64,000 bases of DNA from Costus lasius (GCA_027563935.2 CM050446.2:127984499-128048498), one strand, 5' to 3'; shown: positions 46,976 to 58,172, counted from the stretch's first letter. Numbers and translations are program-made. The notes: a model not told the origin generated them from the letters alone.

Positions 46976-49018
46976 CTACCGCTCTGCTCTCCTTGGAACC
47001 TGGAAATAGAATTTGTCATTGATAGCAGGAAAACCGAATGACAAAACGTTCCCATCAATGCAAAAAGTCATTATCCTGTGTGGGACATCGATTATAGCTC
47101 TGATCGCGATGAGGAATGGTCTGCCCAATATAAGAGGGAAAGTTGGGTTCTCTGCTATGTCCAGAATCACAAAGTCTACTGGGATAATTATTCCTTTAAA
47201 TCGCAATGGTACACTCTTAGCGATCCCTAGCGGGTGAAGTCTAGAGCCGTTTCCAAACTGCAGAACTTGAGATGTGGATTTGAGAGTTCCCAAATTCAAC
47301 TTTTCATAGGTTATGACAGACATTATGCTGACTCCAGAGCCTAAATCCAAAAGTGCTCTATCGAATAGAGTATCGCCGATCCTACATGGTATATCGAAAC
47401 TACTAGGGTCTTCGACTTTGAGAGGTAGCTGTTTGCATGTGGAATCCTTAGAGTTCTCAGCGGCCACTATTACTGTTTCAGTGTGGAGTGTGTCGAGAGT
47501 CTCATGACGAGGCTCCTCTTCCTGGTTTGCAGATGCTTCCTCTTCATCTCCCACGTGTTCAACTTCAAATTCCTCCAATTGCTCAACGCCACTTGTCATG
47601 ACAGCATTGCACTGATCTCTCGGATTTGCTTCAGGTTGAGCTGGAAGAATTCCTGGGTGTCTAGACAAGGCACTGGTTCGTTGGTCCAGTTTTGTGATCC
47701 GACTTTCCATCATTTTCTAGTGAGTGGAGACAGAGTCCACCTTCATGTTCAACTGGCGAATCTGCTCGCTCACAGAGTCATTGTGCTTCATTTGAGTTGC
47801 CATGAAGTTTTCCAACATTGACTCTAACCTAGACTTCTGAGGAGGATCTTGTTGTCTTTGATTGGCAGATGGATGTTGTATCCTAGGAGAAGGTCTGAAA
47901 TTAGAAGAGAAGTTCTGATTAGAAAAATTAGCAGGAGGAATTTGCCCTTGATTCAACCTGTAGGAGAAATTCGGGTGATTTCTCCATTCCGGATTGTATG
48001 TGTTCGAGTAAGGGTCGTTCTGGTTCCTGAAATTCCCAATAGCATTGACTTGTTCAGAGGGAGGACTCAAGATGTGGCAATCATCAGAGGAATGTCCTGT
48101 CACTCCACAAACATCACAAGTCATAGAGTTAGAAGTAGAAACATTGATAGAGTCAAGTTTATTAGAAAGTGAATCTACTTTTGCTACTAGGGAATTAATC
48201 ATATTCATGTCAAACTTTCCTGAACTTTTAACTGGTTGGCTCCTCTCTCCTGACCACTGATAATGGTTGAGGGTCATGTCCTCAATCAACTCCATCGCAT
48301 CATCATAATTTTTGTTCATTAGTGCCCTACCAACAGTAGCATCTACAGAAAGTCTGGTCTGGTATAGTAATCCACTGTGGAAGGTGTGGATGATCACCCA
48401 TTTCTGCAGACCATGGTGCGGGCACATCCTCAATAGTTCTTTGAACCGATCCCATACTTCATACAGGGACTCTCCTTCTCGTTGGGAAAAATTGGTTATC
48501 TGATTCCTGAGCTGGCCGATTTTGCTTGGTGGGAAATACTTTGACAGAAAAGCTTGCGATAGCTGCTCCCACGTTGTGATTGATGCCTGCGGTAAAGACT
48601 GCAACCACGCCCTAGCTCAATCCCTAAGAGAAAAAGGGAAGAGTCTTAGTTTGATAGCATCAGGATGAGCACCGTTAATCTTTAAAGTGTCGCAGCATTC
48701 TAAAAAAATAGATAAATGAAGGTTAGGATCGTCAGTGGCTGCTCCACTGAATTGATTCTGTTGCACCATCTCTACAAGTGATGGCTTGATCTCAAAGTTG
48801 TTAGCTTCGATAGCAGGCCGCGATATGCTCGAGTGCACACCAGAGATGGTGGGTGCTGCAAAGTCCTTCAAAGAGCGATTGGCTTCCATCGTTTGACTGT
48901 TAGAAAATTGTCCGTCAAGCTTCAGCCTTTTTAAGTTTCTTCTGACCAAACGGAAAGTACGCTCTATCTCCGGGTCTCCAAGTACAAGTTCCCCTGTTCG
49001 CGCAGTATTCCTAGTCAT
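46976..49018 (-). pseudogene. Element C gag-protease polyprotein (two in-frame stops)
   Basis: Frame from Met 49018 (MTRNTARTGEL, DPEIERTFR) through ANNFEIKPSLVEMVQQNQFSG, HLSIFLECCDTLKING, RLRLFPFSLRD, KYFPPSKI, MCPHHGLQKW and the knuckle CDVCGVTGHSSDDC to protease (LLDLGSGVSIMS, LILGRPFLIA). TGA at 48617 fits CGA-to-TGA and TAG at 47717 fits CAG-to-TAG. The frame ends at 46976 and a shifted frame continues for some 400 bp towards the hairpin block, with no RT signature. Confidence 0.85.
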
Positions 49019-49185
49019 AAACAAGTACCTAGACAAAAGAGGTTAGTAGCATCGTACCAAACAAAAATTACAACTAAAAACAAAGAGTAAAGAAACAATA
49101 GGTAAACAAACCGAATAAATAGAAAATGAAATCTAACTAAACCTAGTCTACCAATTTTCTGATCGTGTTAATATTGGCAACCTAG

Positions 49186-49203
49186 TCCCCGACAACGGCG
49201 CTA
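49186..49203 (-). other. primer-binding site, tRNA-Asp (element C)
   Basis: The minus strand reads TAGCGCCGTTGTCGGGGA, two mismatches from the tRNA-Asp complement, adjoining the LTR at 49210. Confidence 0.85.
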
Positions 49204-49209
49204 AAAACT

Positions 49210-50640
49210 TGATAGGGCCTAGACAGGTTGCTACCGCAAGTGCACGGTCTATCGCGTAATATAATAAGATCGAACCCACAGGGACTAGGGTCAAGTACTA
49301 ACTGATCGGTCAACTCGTAGCTAGGTTAACAATTAAGGGAGAAATGGCTAAAATCCTAATGCAAGTAATTAAACTAAAGCGAATTAAGAACAAGTAGCGC
49401 AGAGAGCAAAGCGATCGGGGTTTTAGATATATGAGATAGATTCGGGGAATTGGGTTTCACCACACTGAAGCATGAAGAAAAATTAAAGCTTGATATTCTA
49501 ATTAAGTTTTATCTAAGTTCTCAAGGTAATCCTTCCTAGGGTACAGGCGTGCTCCCTCTCAGGACACGGTCCGGTATCCGACTTAACCCAAGTCTCCTAC
49601 TCTCGTGGCTTACCGGGTTAAGTGGATCCAATAGGCTCTATGAAAGATTAGGGATCCTCGGGTGATTTCGAGTGCTCTCGCAACATGAAATCACCAGTCT
49701 AGTCTAAGGGATTCCGATGACTGTGGTTCACCTCTCAGTCCTTCCCACAGCATCTAGGGCATGCATACATATGACCAGTACATAAACATGAATGAAAACA
49801 TCCTAGACATGAATAAGCACAAAGATAAATAGAGAAATATATATATATATATATATATATATATCAAGTCATAACATTCAACATTCATACAGTGAGCTAC
49901 GCCCAAACCCCGAAAGTGAGTTTACGCTACAAGATTCATCGTTAAATATATGAAATCTCTCACAATAATTAAATCAAACCAAAGGGGAGGGTAGATCCTT
50001 GATGGAAGAAGGTCCAGCACGAAGATCCACGCCGGAACGACGAAGAAAATGAGCCAAAACAGTGTTGTCGCCCAGAAAATCACCCCAAACCCTAGGTTGT
50101 TGCTGTTTTCCTTCGTTCTCTGCAACTGCTTGATCAAATCCGATGATTCTGGTCCCAAAATGTGTGTATCCAAGTTGGGAAGGTCTCCCTGAAATTTCAT
50201 TCAATTCTGAGCCAGGAATAGAAAGTTATGGCCGAAATACCAAGCACCTGTCATGTAGGACGCGGGACGATGCACGGCCGTGTATCGGTGCACAGGCACG
50301 CCCGTGCACGGCTTGGTTAAGATTATTCTAATAACTTACAATGCACAGCCGTGCATGGATGCACACCCATGGCCGTGCACTCTGTAGAAGGCTCCGTTTG
50401 AGCTAAAATTTGGCGTGTAGCTCCGTCTCATCATGAGAAATCGTCTCATACCTTCAAATTCTCCAAATTCCATCAATTTTGAGGCCAAAAACCTACATTT
50501 TCATAAAACAAGGGAAAAGTGAAGACTCTGAAGAATATGAAGCATTTGAGTGCATAAATGAGACAAAGTATGCATTTTACTCCAAAATAATAATAGAATT
50601 AAGTCACGAAATATCATATTTTTGCATGTCATCAAATACA
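49210..50640 (-). repeat. Element C 5' LTR, shared with second C copy
   Basis: 1431 bp. Plus-strand ends are TGATAGGGCCTAG and ATCAAATACA. It contains a (TA)n run at 49838-49864 and two GCACGGCCGTG/CACGGCCGTGCA palindromes at 50272-50385. The 3' internal sequence of another copy follows directly at 50641. Confidence 0.85.
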
Positions 50641-50984
50641 TCGGACTTAAAGTTTTGCTTGTCCTCAAGCAATTGAATTGTCTAGAATACAATGATGACA
50701 TGGAATAGGGAATCTCAAATAGCTTAAGTAGGTATAGTGATGTTATAGGTTAATCACAACAAGTCTTCAGGTTATAATGCAGTATGGAAAGCAAATTAAA
50801 CCAATTATCATGAATATAATCTATTAAAGCATACCAAGTTACATTACCAAAAACCTCTACACTACATCTCACACACATGATACAATTGATCAAGCATCAA
50901 AAAAGGCATATAATTGTGCAATAAGTCATGGAAAAATGGCATCAGTACCACATAGTCCCTATGTGGTGCCTTTTTTTTTGTAGG
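50641..50984 (-). mobile_element. truncated 3' internal fragment of second C copy
   Basis: Nearly identical to 44565-44905, including the LTR-proximal hairpin and the ACCACATAG/CTATGTGGT hairpin, then breaks off in a run of T where B's gag resumes. Confidence 0.85.
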
Positions 50985-51530
50985 ACAGGTTAGGGTGGTT
51001 CCTCCATCCTAGATTGTAAGTTGCAGAATATGGGTCATTCATAGGTCTCTGATTGTAATTCCTCACAGTATTGACTTGCTCCTGATTTGATTCTTCCTGT
51101 GATGAAGCTATGATTTGATATTCAGATGAATTATGCCCTATTGCACTGCACACCTCAGAAAAAACTGCATTAATGGCAACTGAGGGAAAAGAAAAAGAAT
51201 CTAACTTCTGAACCAAAGAGTCTACCTTAGCCGCCAGTGATGTCAAGGAATCATTATGGTACTTACCAAACCCTGTGAGAGTAATGTTCCGCTCACTTGA
51301 CCAGTGGTTATGATTCATGGCCATATCCTCAAGTAGAGCAGTTGCGTCTTCCACACTCTTGCTCATGATCGTTCCTCCCGCCGCAGCATCCACCATCAAT
51401 CTAGTGTTGTAATCCAATCCATTGTAAAAGATGTGGATTAGAACTCATTCCTGAAGTCCATGGTGTGGGCACATGCGTTGGAGCTCCTTGAAGCGTTCCC
51501 AGACGTCATAGAGTGACTCTCCCTCTTGTT
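50985..51530 (-). pseudogene. Element B gag, middle part (after hAT insertion)
   Basis: Minus-strand GESLYDVWERFKELQRMCPHHG, then YNTRLMVDAAAGG and LLEDMAMNHNHW. The knuckle position reads SEVCSAIGHNSSEY, so two of the four zinc ligands (first Cys, last Cys) are lost. A TGA lies near 51446. Confidence 0.8.
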
Positions 51531-52026
51531 TAGGGATGGCAACGGGGCGGGTCGGGGTCAGGTTTTTGTCATCCCCGACCCGACCCCGACTTCCCTGAAC
51601 CCATCCCCGAACCCGACGGGTTGAGAAAACCCAACCCCACACCCGACCCCGCGGGGAAACCCGACCCTGGCCGGTCTAAAAAATAAATATATATTATGAA
51701 TAATATTTTAAAATTAATTTTCATTCCATATTCATAATATATAAATAAAAAATACTTTACATAAACTACACAATCATTTCTACATTAAACTACTATAAAT
51801 TTAGTACCTAAGCTACAACTTAGAAGGGATAAATTTATCATTTTAATGATTGGGGCGGGTTCGGGGTCGGGTTCGGGGTGGGTACCTGAATTCCCATACC
51901 CGACCCCGACCTAACTTTATCCCGTCGGGTTTTCCCCGAACCCGACCCGAGCCCCAGTCAACTCCGGTTTTCCCCGTTGACTTCGGGTCGGGGCGGGGCG
52001 GGGATGGGTTTTTTTTGTCATCCCTA
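51531..52026. mobile_element. hAT-type MITE (496 bp) in element B gag
   Basis: Terminal inverted repeats TAGGGATGGCAA and TTGTCATCCCTA, flanked by 8-bp duplications CTCTTGTT (51523-51530) and CTCTTGCT (52027-52034). The interior has GGGTCGGGGT-rich arms complementary to each other around an AT-rich centre; no transposase. The flanking gag codons read straight across the duplication. Confidence 0.9.
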
Positions 52027-52560
52027 CTCTTGCTGTGTAAAAGATGTAATCCTGTTGCGCAGTTGAACAGTCTTGCTTGGTGGAAAATATTTATTCATAA
52101 ATGCTTTTGATAGCTCTTCCCAAGTGGTGATAGATCCTGCTGGCATCGAATAAAACCAAGCTCTCGCACGGTCCCTGAGAGAAAATGGAAATAAACTTAG
52201 TCTTATCACGTCAGATGAAACTCCATTAACTTTGACAGTATCATAATATTCTAGAAAAATAGCTAAATGAAGATTAGGGTCCTGATTTGGGGATCCCCCA
52301 AATTGATTTTGCAAGACCATCGTCATCAGTGTTGGTTTGAGTTTGAAATTGTTCGCCTCTACATTAGGTTGAACGATGCTTGAATTAAACCCTTGTATGT
52401 TTGGTGCTGCGAAGTCCCTCAAAGATTGATTGTTTGCCGCCATCACTCCTTCTTCAGAGGTCCTCTTGTTCTCGAACTGCAATCTCCTTCGAAGGCGAAA
52501 CATACACTCAATTTCTGGGTCTTCTGGGAACAAAGCACCTGCACGAGAAATTATGGGCAT
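52027..52560 (-). pseudogene. Element B gag, N-terminal part
   Basis: Starts at Met 52560 (MPIISRAGALF, DPEIECMFRLRRR) and has ANNFKLKPTLMTMVLQNQFGG, HLAIFLEYYDTVKVNG, FPFSLRDRARAWFY and KYFPPSKTVQLRNRITSF, the Athila gag order. The MITE cuts it after TQQE. Confidence 0.85.
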
Positions 52561-52677
52561 ACAACGTGTAAGTTAACTATAAAAAGAAAAGGAACAGTAA
52601 AAACTAGTAGTAAAGCAAAAGAAAAGAAAATGCCTAATCTCCAAACCTATCTATTAGTCAATATTAACTAGCCGTAA

Positions 52678-52695
52678 TCCCTAGCAATGGCGCCA
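52678..52695 (-). other. primer-binding site, tRNA-Asp (element B)
   Basis: The minus strand reads TGGCGCCATTGCTAGGGA, diverged from the tRNA-Asp complement at two or three positions, six bases from the 5' LTR. Confidence 0.85.
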
Positions 52696-52701
52696 AAAAC
52701 T

Positions 52702-54166
52702 TGATAGCGATCCGCAAGTGCACGGATTTATTGAAGTAATAAAAAGATTATCATTCCCAATGAGGACTACGTAGTTAAGTAGTGACTTCTTGACTTATTT
52801 GAATCTAGGCAAACTAAACCAGTGGTTGTTCTGAACTTCTAAGCGTGAATAAACTTGAAAGCAGCGTTAGGAGGTTCAAATTCTAAAGGATCGGGATTTC
52901 ATGGGTTCACCACACTGACAATCATGAATCGTGTGAAAAATAACTAATTCCACAGAATTTATCTATCATGAAAGGAACTTTTCCTATGGTACATATTACC
53001 TCCTCTCGGAGCGTAACACGGTATTTAGTTAGATTAACTCCCTACTCTCGTGACAGTTAACCTAACTAAACCCATTAAGTGTTGTGAAAAGTTGGTTAAG
53101 ACCTTCAGACGAATCCAAACTACTCTCGTGATTGGATTCGAAGGTTTAGTTGGAATAGGTCGGGCGTTGCGATTCATCTCTCGGTACTTCTCACGACGTC
53201 TAAGACGTAAAATTACTTGGCAAAGGTAAATTACGAGATACATGCGATTTCAACCAAATCATGATAATAAATGCATAGAAAAGAGTGTAAACATAGATTG
53301 ATTCATGAAAGTAGTGGGCTACACAGAATAATCCCAAATAAGTATCTACTCGCTCATATTGTTAAGGAAATACATGATGTTTATGATAAACAAGTGAAAA
53401 CTCCTAAAAAATCGTCGAAAAATCACAGAAAGAACAATGAAACCACCTTCTCCTCGATCTGGAGATGAAGAAGAGTCGATCGATTGTTGCCTTCATGAGG
53501 AATCTCGCCGAAATATGCCCTGGAATTGAACTTTCGCCCTTGTCACTGCCGCTATCTTTGTTCGTCCGAAAAGCCCCCTTTAACCTTTGAAAAATCTTGT
53601 CTTTTATAGCTAGACCAGTTTAGGACTCATACAGGAACGGTTTTGCAGAGTTTGGCTCAAATCCAGTTCGAATCGGTGGAGAAACGAGTGAAAAACTCAT
53701 CGTAGTTTTTACGGCCCGTGATGCGTTTACAGCTGAGGCCGTAAATGTTTCTATGTATAATGCTTTCAGCCACATAAAGTTTCATGGACCGTGATGGATT
53801 CACGGTCTCACCCGTGAAAGTTTCTGTGAACTTTTTGACTTAACCGATTTTCACCTTCCGTTCATCGTCGCTTTTACGGTTGAATCCGTAATTACGGCCA
53901 AGGCCGTAATTGTCTCGTTCTTCACCTTTTTCACCCCAAATTTGACGTGTAGGCTCGTGATCTCCTCGAGAATCATGCTTTGGCTTCAAAACTCTCGAAA
54001 TCCTTCATTTTTATGCCATTTTACCTATATTTTCATAAAAACCAAGAAAAGTGAAGATTCTGTGCAAAGTAGAGTAAACGCACTAAAAATAGCACAAAAT
54101 CATGCAATAAACCCCAAAATATGATCTAAAACAAAGGCAAAAATATGGTGTAAATGCAATGCATCA
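52702..54166 (-). repeat. Element B 5' LTR (1465 bp)
   Basis: Full-length copy. In transcription order it has palindromes at about 53930-53705 (TTACGGCC...GGCCGTAA and CACGGTCTCACCCGTGAA types), then TATAAAA at 53602-53608, then the CGTGCACTTGCGGATC end. Confidence 0.88.
53705..53930 (-). repeat. palindrome array in U3 of element B LTR
   Basis: Three units: TTACGGCCCGTGATGCG...GAGGCCGTAAA, GACCGTGATGGATTCACGGTC and TTACGGTTGAATCCGTAATTACGGCC, spaced about 75-85 bp, upstream of the TATA box. Confidence 0.75.
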
Positions 54167-54171
54167 GAGTC

Positions 54172-54925
54172 TTCGACCGATAGCAGACTATCCTCCCTCG
54201 AGGACATAGTCGGAGACGGGGTTTTGGACCCCCGCATCTTAGTGGAGATCATCTTCACACTGCTCGCCTCTAATAAGCGCCTCGTAGCTCAGGTGACTCG
54301 ACTCACTGAGGAGCTAGAGGCATCCCGGGCAGAGGTCGCATTGCTAAAGCATGCTATGGCGGTTTCGATAGTATTGACCATGGCCGATCTCGGCCAAGAG
54401 ACCGTCGTGCGATGACATGTCTCGGAGCCTGCCCCCTTCCGAGGGGTGCGTTGCTCCATGAAAGTTGAGAACTTCCTTAAGGATATGAAAACATATTCCC
54501 AAGATATTCAGATCCCCGAGGGGGAGCAAGCCTAAGCTTGCATCGAGTATCTCTCCGGAGACGCGATGTTATGGGGGCGGACTCAAACCACTCCCAACTT
54601 ATTCGGGATCGATCTAGCCTATAAGCCCTCTTGGGAAAAGCTTAAAATGGAGATCGTGACAATTCCTTCTAAGGAACTTGACGTGTTCTGCGAGGGGCAA
54701 CCTCAAGAAAGTCTGGCATGTTGCGAATATCTGGGACTATGCACAGTAGTTGTTTCGAGCTGCGGAAGATTTGATAGACTACATGGCATTCGGGGGATAG
54801 GTTCCCTTCTTACCATCTGCCACTACGTGTGGTACGACTTCTGCCACACGAACGAAGGGTTTGTTCGCCACGGCCCCTTCGTTCGCCGCGGAGGGCAGAA
54901 ATCTATTTACGCGGAAGAATCAGCC
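54172..54925 (+). pseudogene. Element A gag remnant
   Basis: A coiled-coil-like N-terminus (LLASNKRLVAQVTRLTEELEASRAEVALLKHAM), then APFRGVRCSMKVENFLKDMKTY, IEYLSGDAMLWGRT and SWEKLKMEI, which match the chromovirus gag pattern (ENFL.DM, YL.GDA.LW.RT). Stops and frameshifts break the frame and similarity fades by about 54750. Zinc knuckle, protease and the RT start are not found. Confidence 0.65.
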
Positions 54926-56548
54926 TGTGACACCAAAGCTGATGAACAAATTATAACTTTGTTAGATTTAATTAAACCATTTGAGATCCCTCATTTCATT
55001 TCACAACTATGTTCTAGACAATTCAATTGCTTGAGGACAAGCAAAACTTTAAGTCCGATGTATTTTGATGACATGCAAATATATGATATATCGTGGCTTA
55101 ATTTTATTATTATTTAGAAGTAAAATGCATGTTTTGTCTCATTTATTTGCTTAAATGCTTCATATTCTTCAGAATATTCACTTTTCCTTTATTTTATTGA
55201 AATGTAGGGATTTCACCCCAAAATCGATGGAATTTGGAAGCTCTGAAGATATGGAACGATTCATCATGATGAGACGAAGCTACACGTCGAATTTCAGCTC
55301 AAACGGAGTTATCAGTGCTCTTCACAGGCATGGCCATGTATCCATGCACGGCCGTGTATGAACCTGCACTTTCAGATTTTTGACGAGACATTCACGGGCA
55401 CACCTGTGAATCTATACACGGCCGTGAAGAGCAACTTTTCTAAAGATTAAACGTCATCGAGCCATACACGGGCATAGCCGTGCATCTATGCACGGCCGTG
55501 TATCGTCCCGCCCAGTTCGACAGGCGTCCGATTTTTCGCCCATAACTTACTATTTTGGAAGCGAATTTCATTAAAAATTTGTGGAGATCTTCCTAACTTG
55601 GATACGCACATTTTGGGACTAGAATCATTGGATTTGATTAGGCGGTTGAGGAGAACGAGTGAAAGGGGCGACAACTAGGGTTTTGGGGGCGATTTCTTGA
55701 CGGCGACACTGTTCCGACGTGATTTCTCCTTCGTTCCGATGAAGATCATCGTGCTGAACCTTCTTCCATCAAGGATCTACTCCTCCCTCTGGTTTGAATC
55801 AATTTGTATGAGAAATTTCATGTATTTCGTGATGAATCTTGTAGCGTAAACTCTCTTTTCGGGGTTTGGGCGTAGCCAACTATAAGAATGTTGATCTTTA
55901 ATGTTTGATTTATATATTTCTTATATTTATCTTTGTTCTTATTCATATCTAGGAAGTTTTCATTCATGTTTATGTACTGGTCATACATTTTCATGTTTTA
56001 TACATTGTGGGAAGAACTGAGAGGTGAACCACAATCGTTGGACCCCCTTAGATTGGACTGGTGATTTCGGCCACGAGAGTTGTCGAAATCACTCGAGGAA
56101 CCCTAATCCTTCATAGAACTCATTGGGTCGGCTTAACCCGGTAAGCCACGAGAGTAGGAGACTTGGGTTAAGTCAGACACTAGACCGTGTCCTGAGAGGG
56201 AGCGTGTCTATACCTTAGGAAAGATTACCTTAATAACATAGGTAAAAACCTAACTAAATATCAACATTGACTTTCATGCATGCTTCAGTGCGGTGAAACC
56301 CGAAACCCCGATCTTCTCTCAAAGATCTCAAACCCCGATTGCTTATTTTCTGCTCTGCTTGTTTTTAGTTTGTTTTAGTTTACTTAGTTGCATTAGGAAA
56401 TTAGGTATTTCTCCATTAATCGTTAACCTAGTTATCGATTAACTAATTAGATAGTACTTGACCCCTAGTCCTCGTGGGATCGATACTTTTTATTACGCGA
56501 TAGACCGTGCACTTGCGGTAGCAGCCTATCAAGTTTAGGCCCTATCAG
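54926..56548 (+). mobile_element. Element H: 5'-truncated C-family element (3' internal end plus LTR)
   Basis: About 130 bp of 3' internal sequence including TTGCTTGAGGACAAGCAA (55028-55045), then a 1490-bp LTR (55059-56548) of the C family in plus orientation, ending GGCCCTATCA. The LTR has CATGCACGGCCGTGTATG-type palindromes at about 55325-55505. The 5' part of H and a large part of A are missing, so one deletion probably removed both. No target duplication. Confidence 0.78.
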
Positions 56549-56664
56549 GGCCCCCACCAGGCAAGGAGTGAGACTCCCTTGGCAGTCAAGAAAGTGTTGG
56601 AGGAGTTTGCTGACGTGATGCCTTCGGAATTATCGAAGCACCTCCCACCTAGGAGAGGGATCGG
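56549..56664 (+). pseudogene. Element A pol fragment upstream of solo LTR G
   Basis: Encodes KVLEEFADVMPSELSKHLPPRRGI-like text split by stops, the segment that precedes RT in chromoviruses. It continues at 58173 with HKIELV-type sequence. Confidence 0.7.
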
Positions 56665-58167
56665 TGACACGTACCGCAAGTGCACGGTTATGTCGAAGTA
56701 ATATAAAAGATATCGAATCCCACAGGGAACAGGGTTGAGTACCAGAAAATCTGAGTCCTAATAGCTAGGCGAATCGAAATTGGGTTTTGAAAGCAAAAAT
56801 CAAAAACAAGTAATCAACGCTACGACGGTAGGGACTAAATATCAGAGAGAAATCAGGGCTTTGGTTTTCACCACGATGACTACTTTAATCGCACAAGGTA
56901 GATGTCGGTTATTTGGATTGTTGATTTTGCATAAGGAATCTAACCCTAAGGTACAAGGTACCCTCTCTCAAGTGTACACCCCAGTGTTCGACTTAGGACG
57001 ACCTCCTACTCTCGTGGTGGATCGCTATAAGATTAACCCAATGAGTTCTTTGGCAGAATATAATATCCTCGAGCGAAGACCAAACACTCTCGTGTCGAGG
57101 TCTCGCAAGTTTTACTAAGGGAATCCACCCTTACGATCCTCCTCTCGATATGAATCGTAACGGCTAACGCGTGAAAATACTCAGCCAAGGTAAAATCATG
57201 AAATAAACATGTCAAAGTAAAATATGCTCACAACGCAATCCAAACAACGTAATAAAGATAAAGTTTGCGATTCAATTCGTCAACGGGTTTAAACCAAGCC
57301 CCGAAATAGGGTTTACGCTACAATCATCATTGTTACGCTCAAAAATCTCTCTTTTAACATAGGAAGATTACAAGAACGAGTTTCTAAAGGATAGGAGAGG
57401 ATAAACCAAAGTAAATCTGCAAGAATCGTGATGCTCCGATGATCCAATCTCCGAAAATCGCCTCGAACTCGTGTTGTTGCCTTGTTCTTCCGCCGACCGC
57501 ACTTCATCGCATGATTCCTCGATATTTAGGGCAATAAAATTAGGGTTTTTATATCCCAAGCGTTCGCCTCTAAAAGAGCTTTCCATAGACACCTTACTTG
57601 CCGAATTTGGACTCCGAACGAGTGAGAAATCGCTGAAAAACCGAGTCAAGGTCGGACTCATGCGTGCCCTGGGTTAGAATCACGGTGAACCCCGCCGGGT
57701 TCACCTGGTCGTGATTCATTCTGTGAGTTCAGCTGAAAGAAGCGCGGTGAACCCCGCCGGGTTCACCTGGCCGTACTTTGTTCTAGGCTGTTTTCGGTCT
57801 GAAGGAAATCTGGTGAACCCCACTGGGGTTCACCCGGCCGTGAAGCTCTCTGTGAGTTCTGCTGGCTGGCGACTGGGATGGTGAACCCCGTGGGGTTCTC
57901 CTGGCCGTGATTCTCAGGCAAGCTCCGAAAGAGCTCAAATTTGATGGGCGACTTCATTTTCACACAAGAAATCATCCCATGGCCTCAGAATCGTCAAAAT
58001 ATGTCGAAAAAAAGGGTGTTTTTACCTGAAATTCCATAAAAGTGCCAAAAAGTGAATATTCCGAAGATATGAAAGAAATAAGGCTATAATGAGTATAAAA
58101 GTGTTAAAATAGGCCTAGATTTGACATGAAATATAACGAAAAAACACTACCAAAATGCGATGCATCA
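56665..58167 (-). repeat. Element G: solo LTR related to element F
   Basis: 1503 bp with TGACACGTACCGC and GATGCATCA ends, flanked by ATCGG (56660-56664) and ATCGG (58168-58172) in A's pol. On the minus strand it has four palindromes with arms GGTGAACCCC/GGGTTCACC at 57901-57684, then TATAAAA at 57547-57553, as in element F. Confidence 0.9.
57684..57901 (-). repeat. array of four palindromes in U3 of solo LTR G
   Basis: Units at 57684, 57746, 57812 and 57880, 62-68 bp apart, arms GGTGAACCCC and GGGTTCACC; three have an adjacent TGGCCGTG or CGGCCGTGAA. Confidence 0.9.
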
Positions 58168-58172
58168 ATCGG

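Larger units (their letters stand above)
43968..50984 (-). mobile_element. C complex: tandem LTR-internal-LTR-internal fragment, pol-less Athila-type
   Basis: Minus-strand insertion in B's gag. Order along the plus strand: LTR (43968-44564, internally deleted), full internal region with gag-protease, LTR (49210-50640), then about 340 bp of a second copy's 3' internal region that stops abruptly in a T-run at about 50980-50984. B's gag reading frame flanks both sides (NPYSATYNLGWRNHPN before, NNQGQVPP after), so this is one insertion site, but no matching target duplication survives. Unequal LTR recombination followed by deletion explains it. Confidence 0.8.
11871..54166 (-). mobile_element. 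Element B: Athila-type, pol-less element (gag-PR-ORF3), carrier of C, E, F, J and a hAT MITE
   Basis: Minus-strand element inserted just inside A. The ends are TGATAGCGATCCGC and AATGCATCA. The target duplication is GTGTC (11866-11870) versus GAGTC (54167-54171), one mismatch. Gag and protease lie at 52560-42749 and the third ORF at 41904-14499. No RT, RNase H or integrase sequence is found between protease and ORF3, a gap of only about 840 bp, so B was pol-less before the other insertions hit it. B's own sequence totals only about 9-10 kb. Confidence 0.85.
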
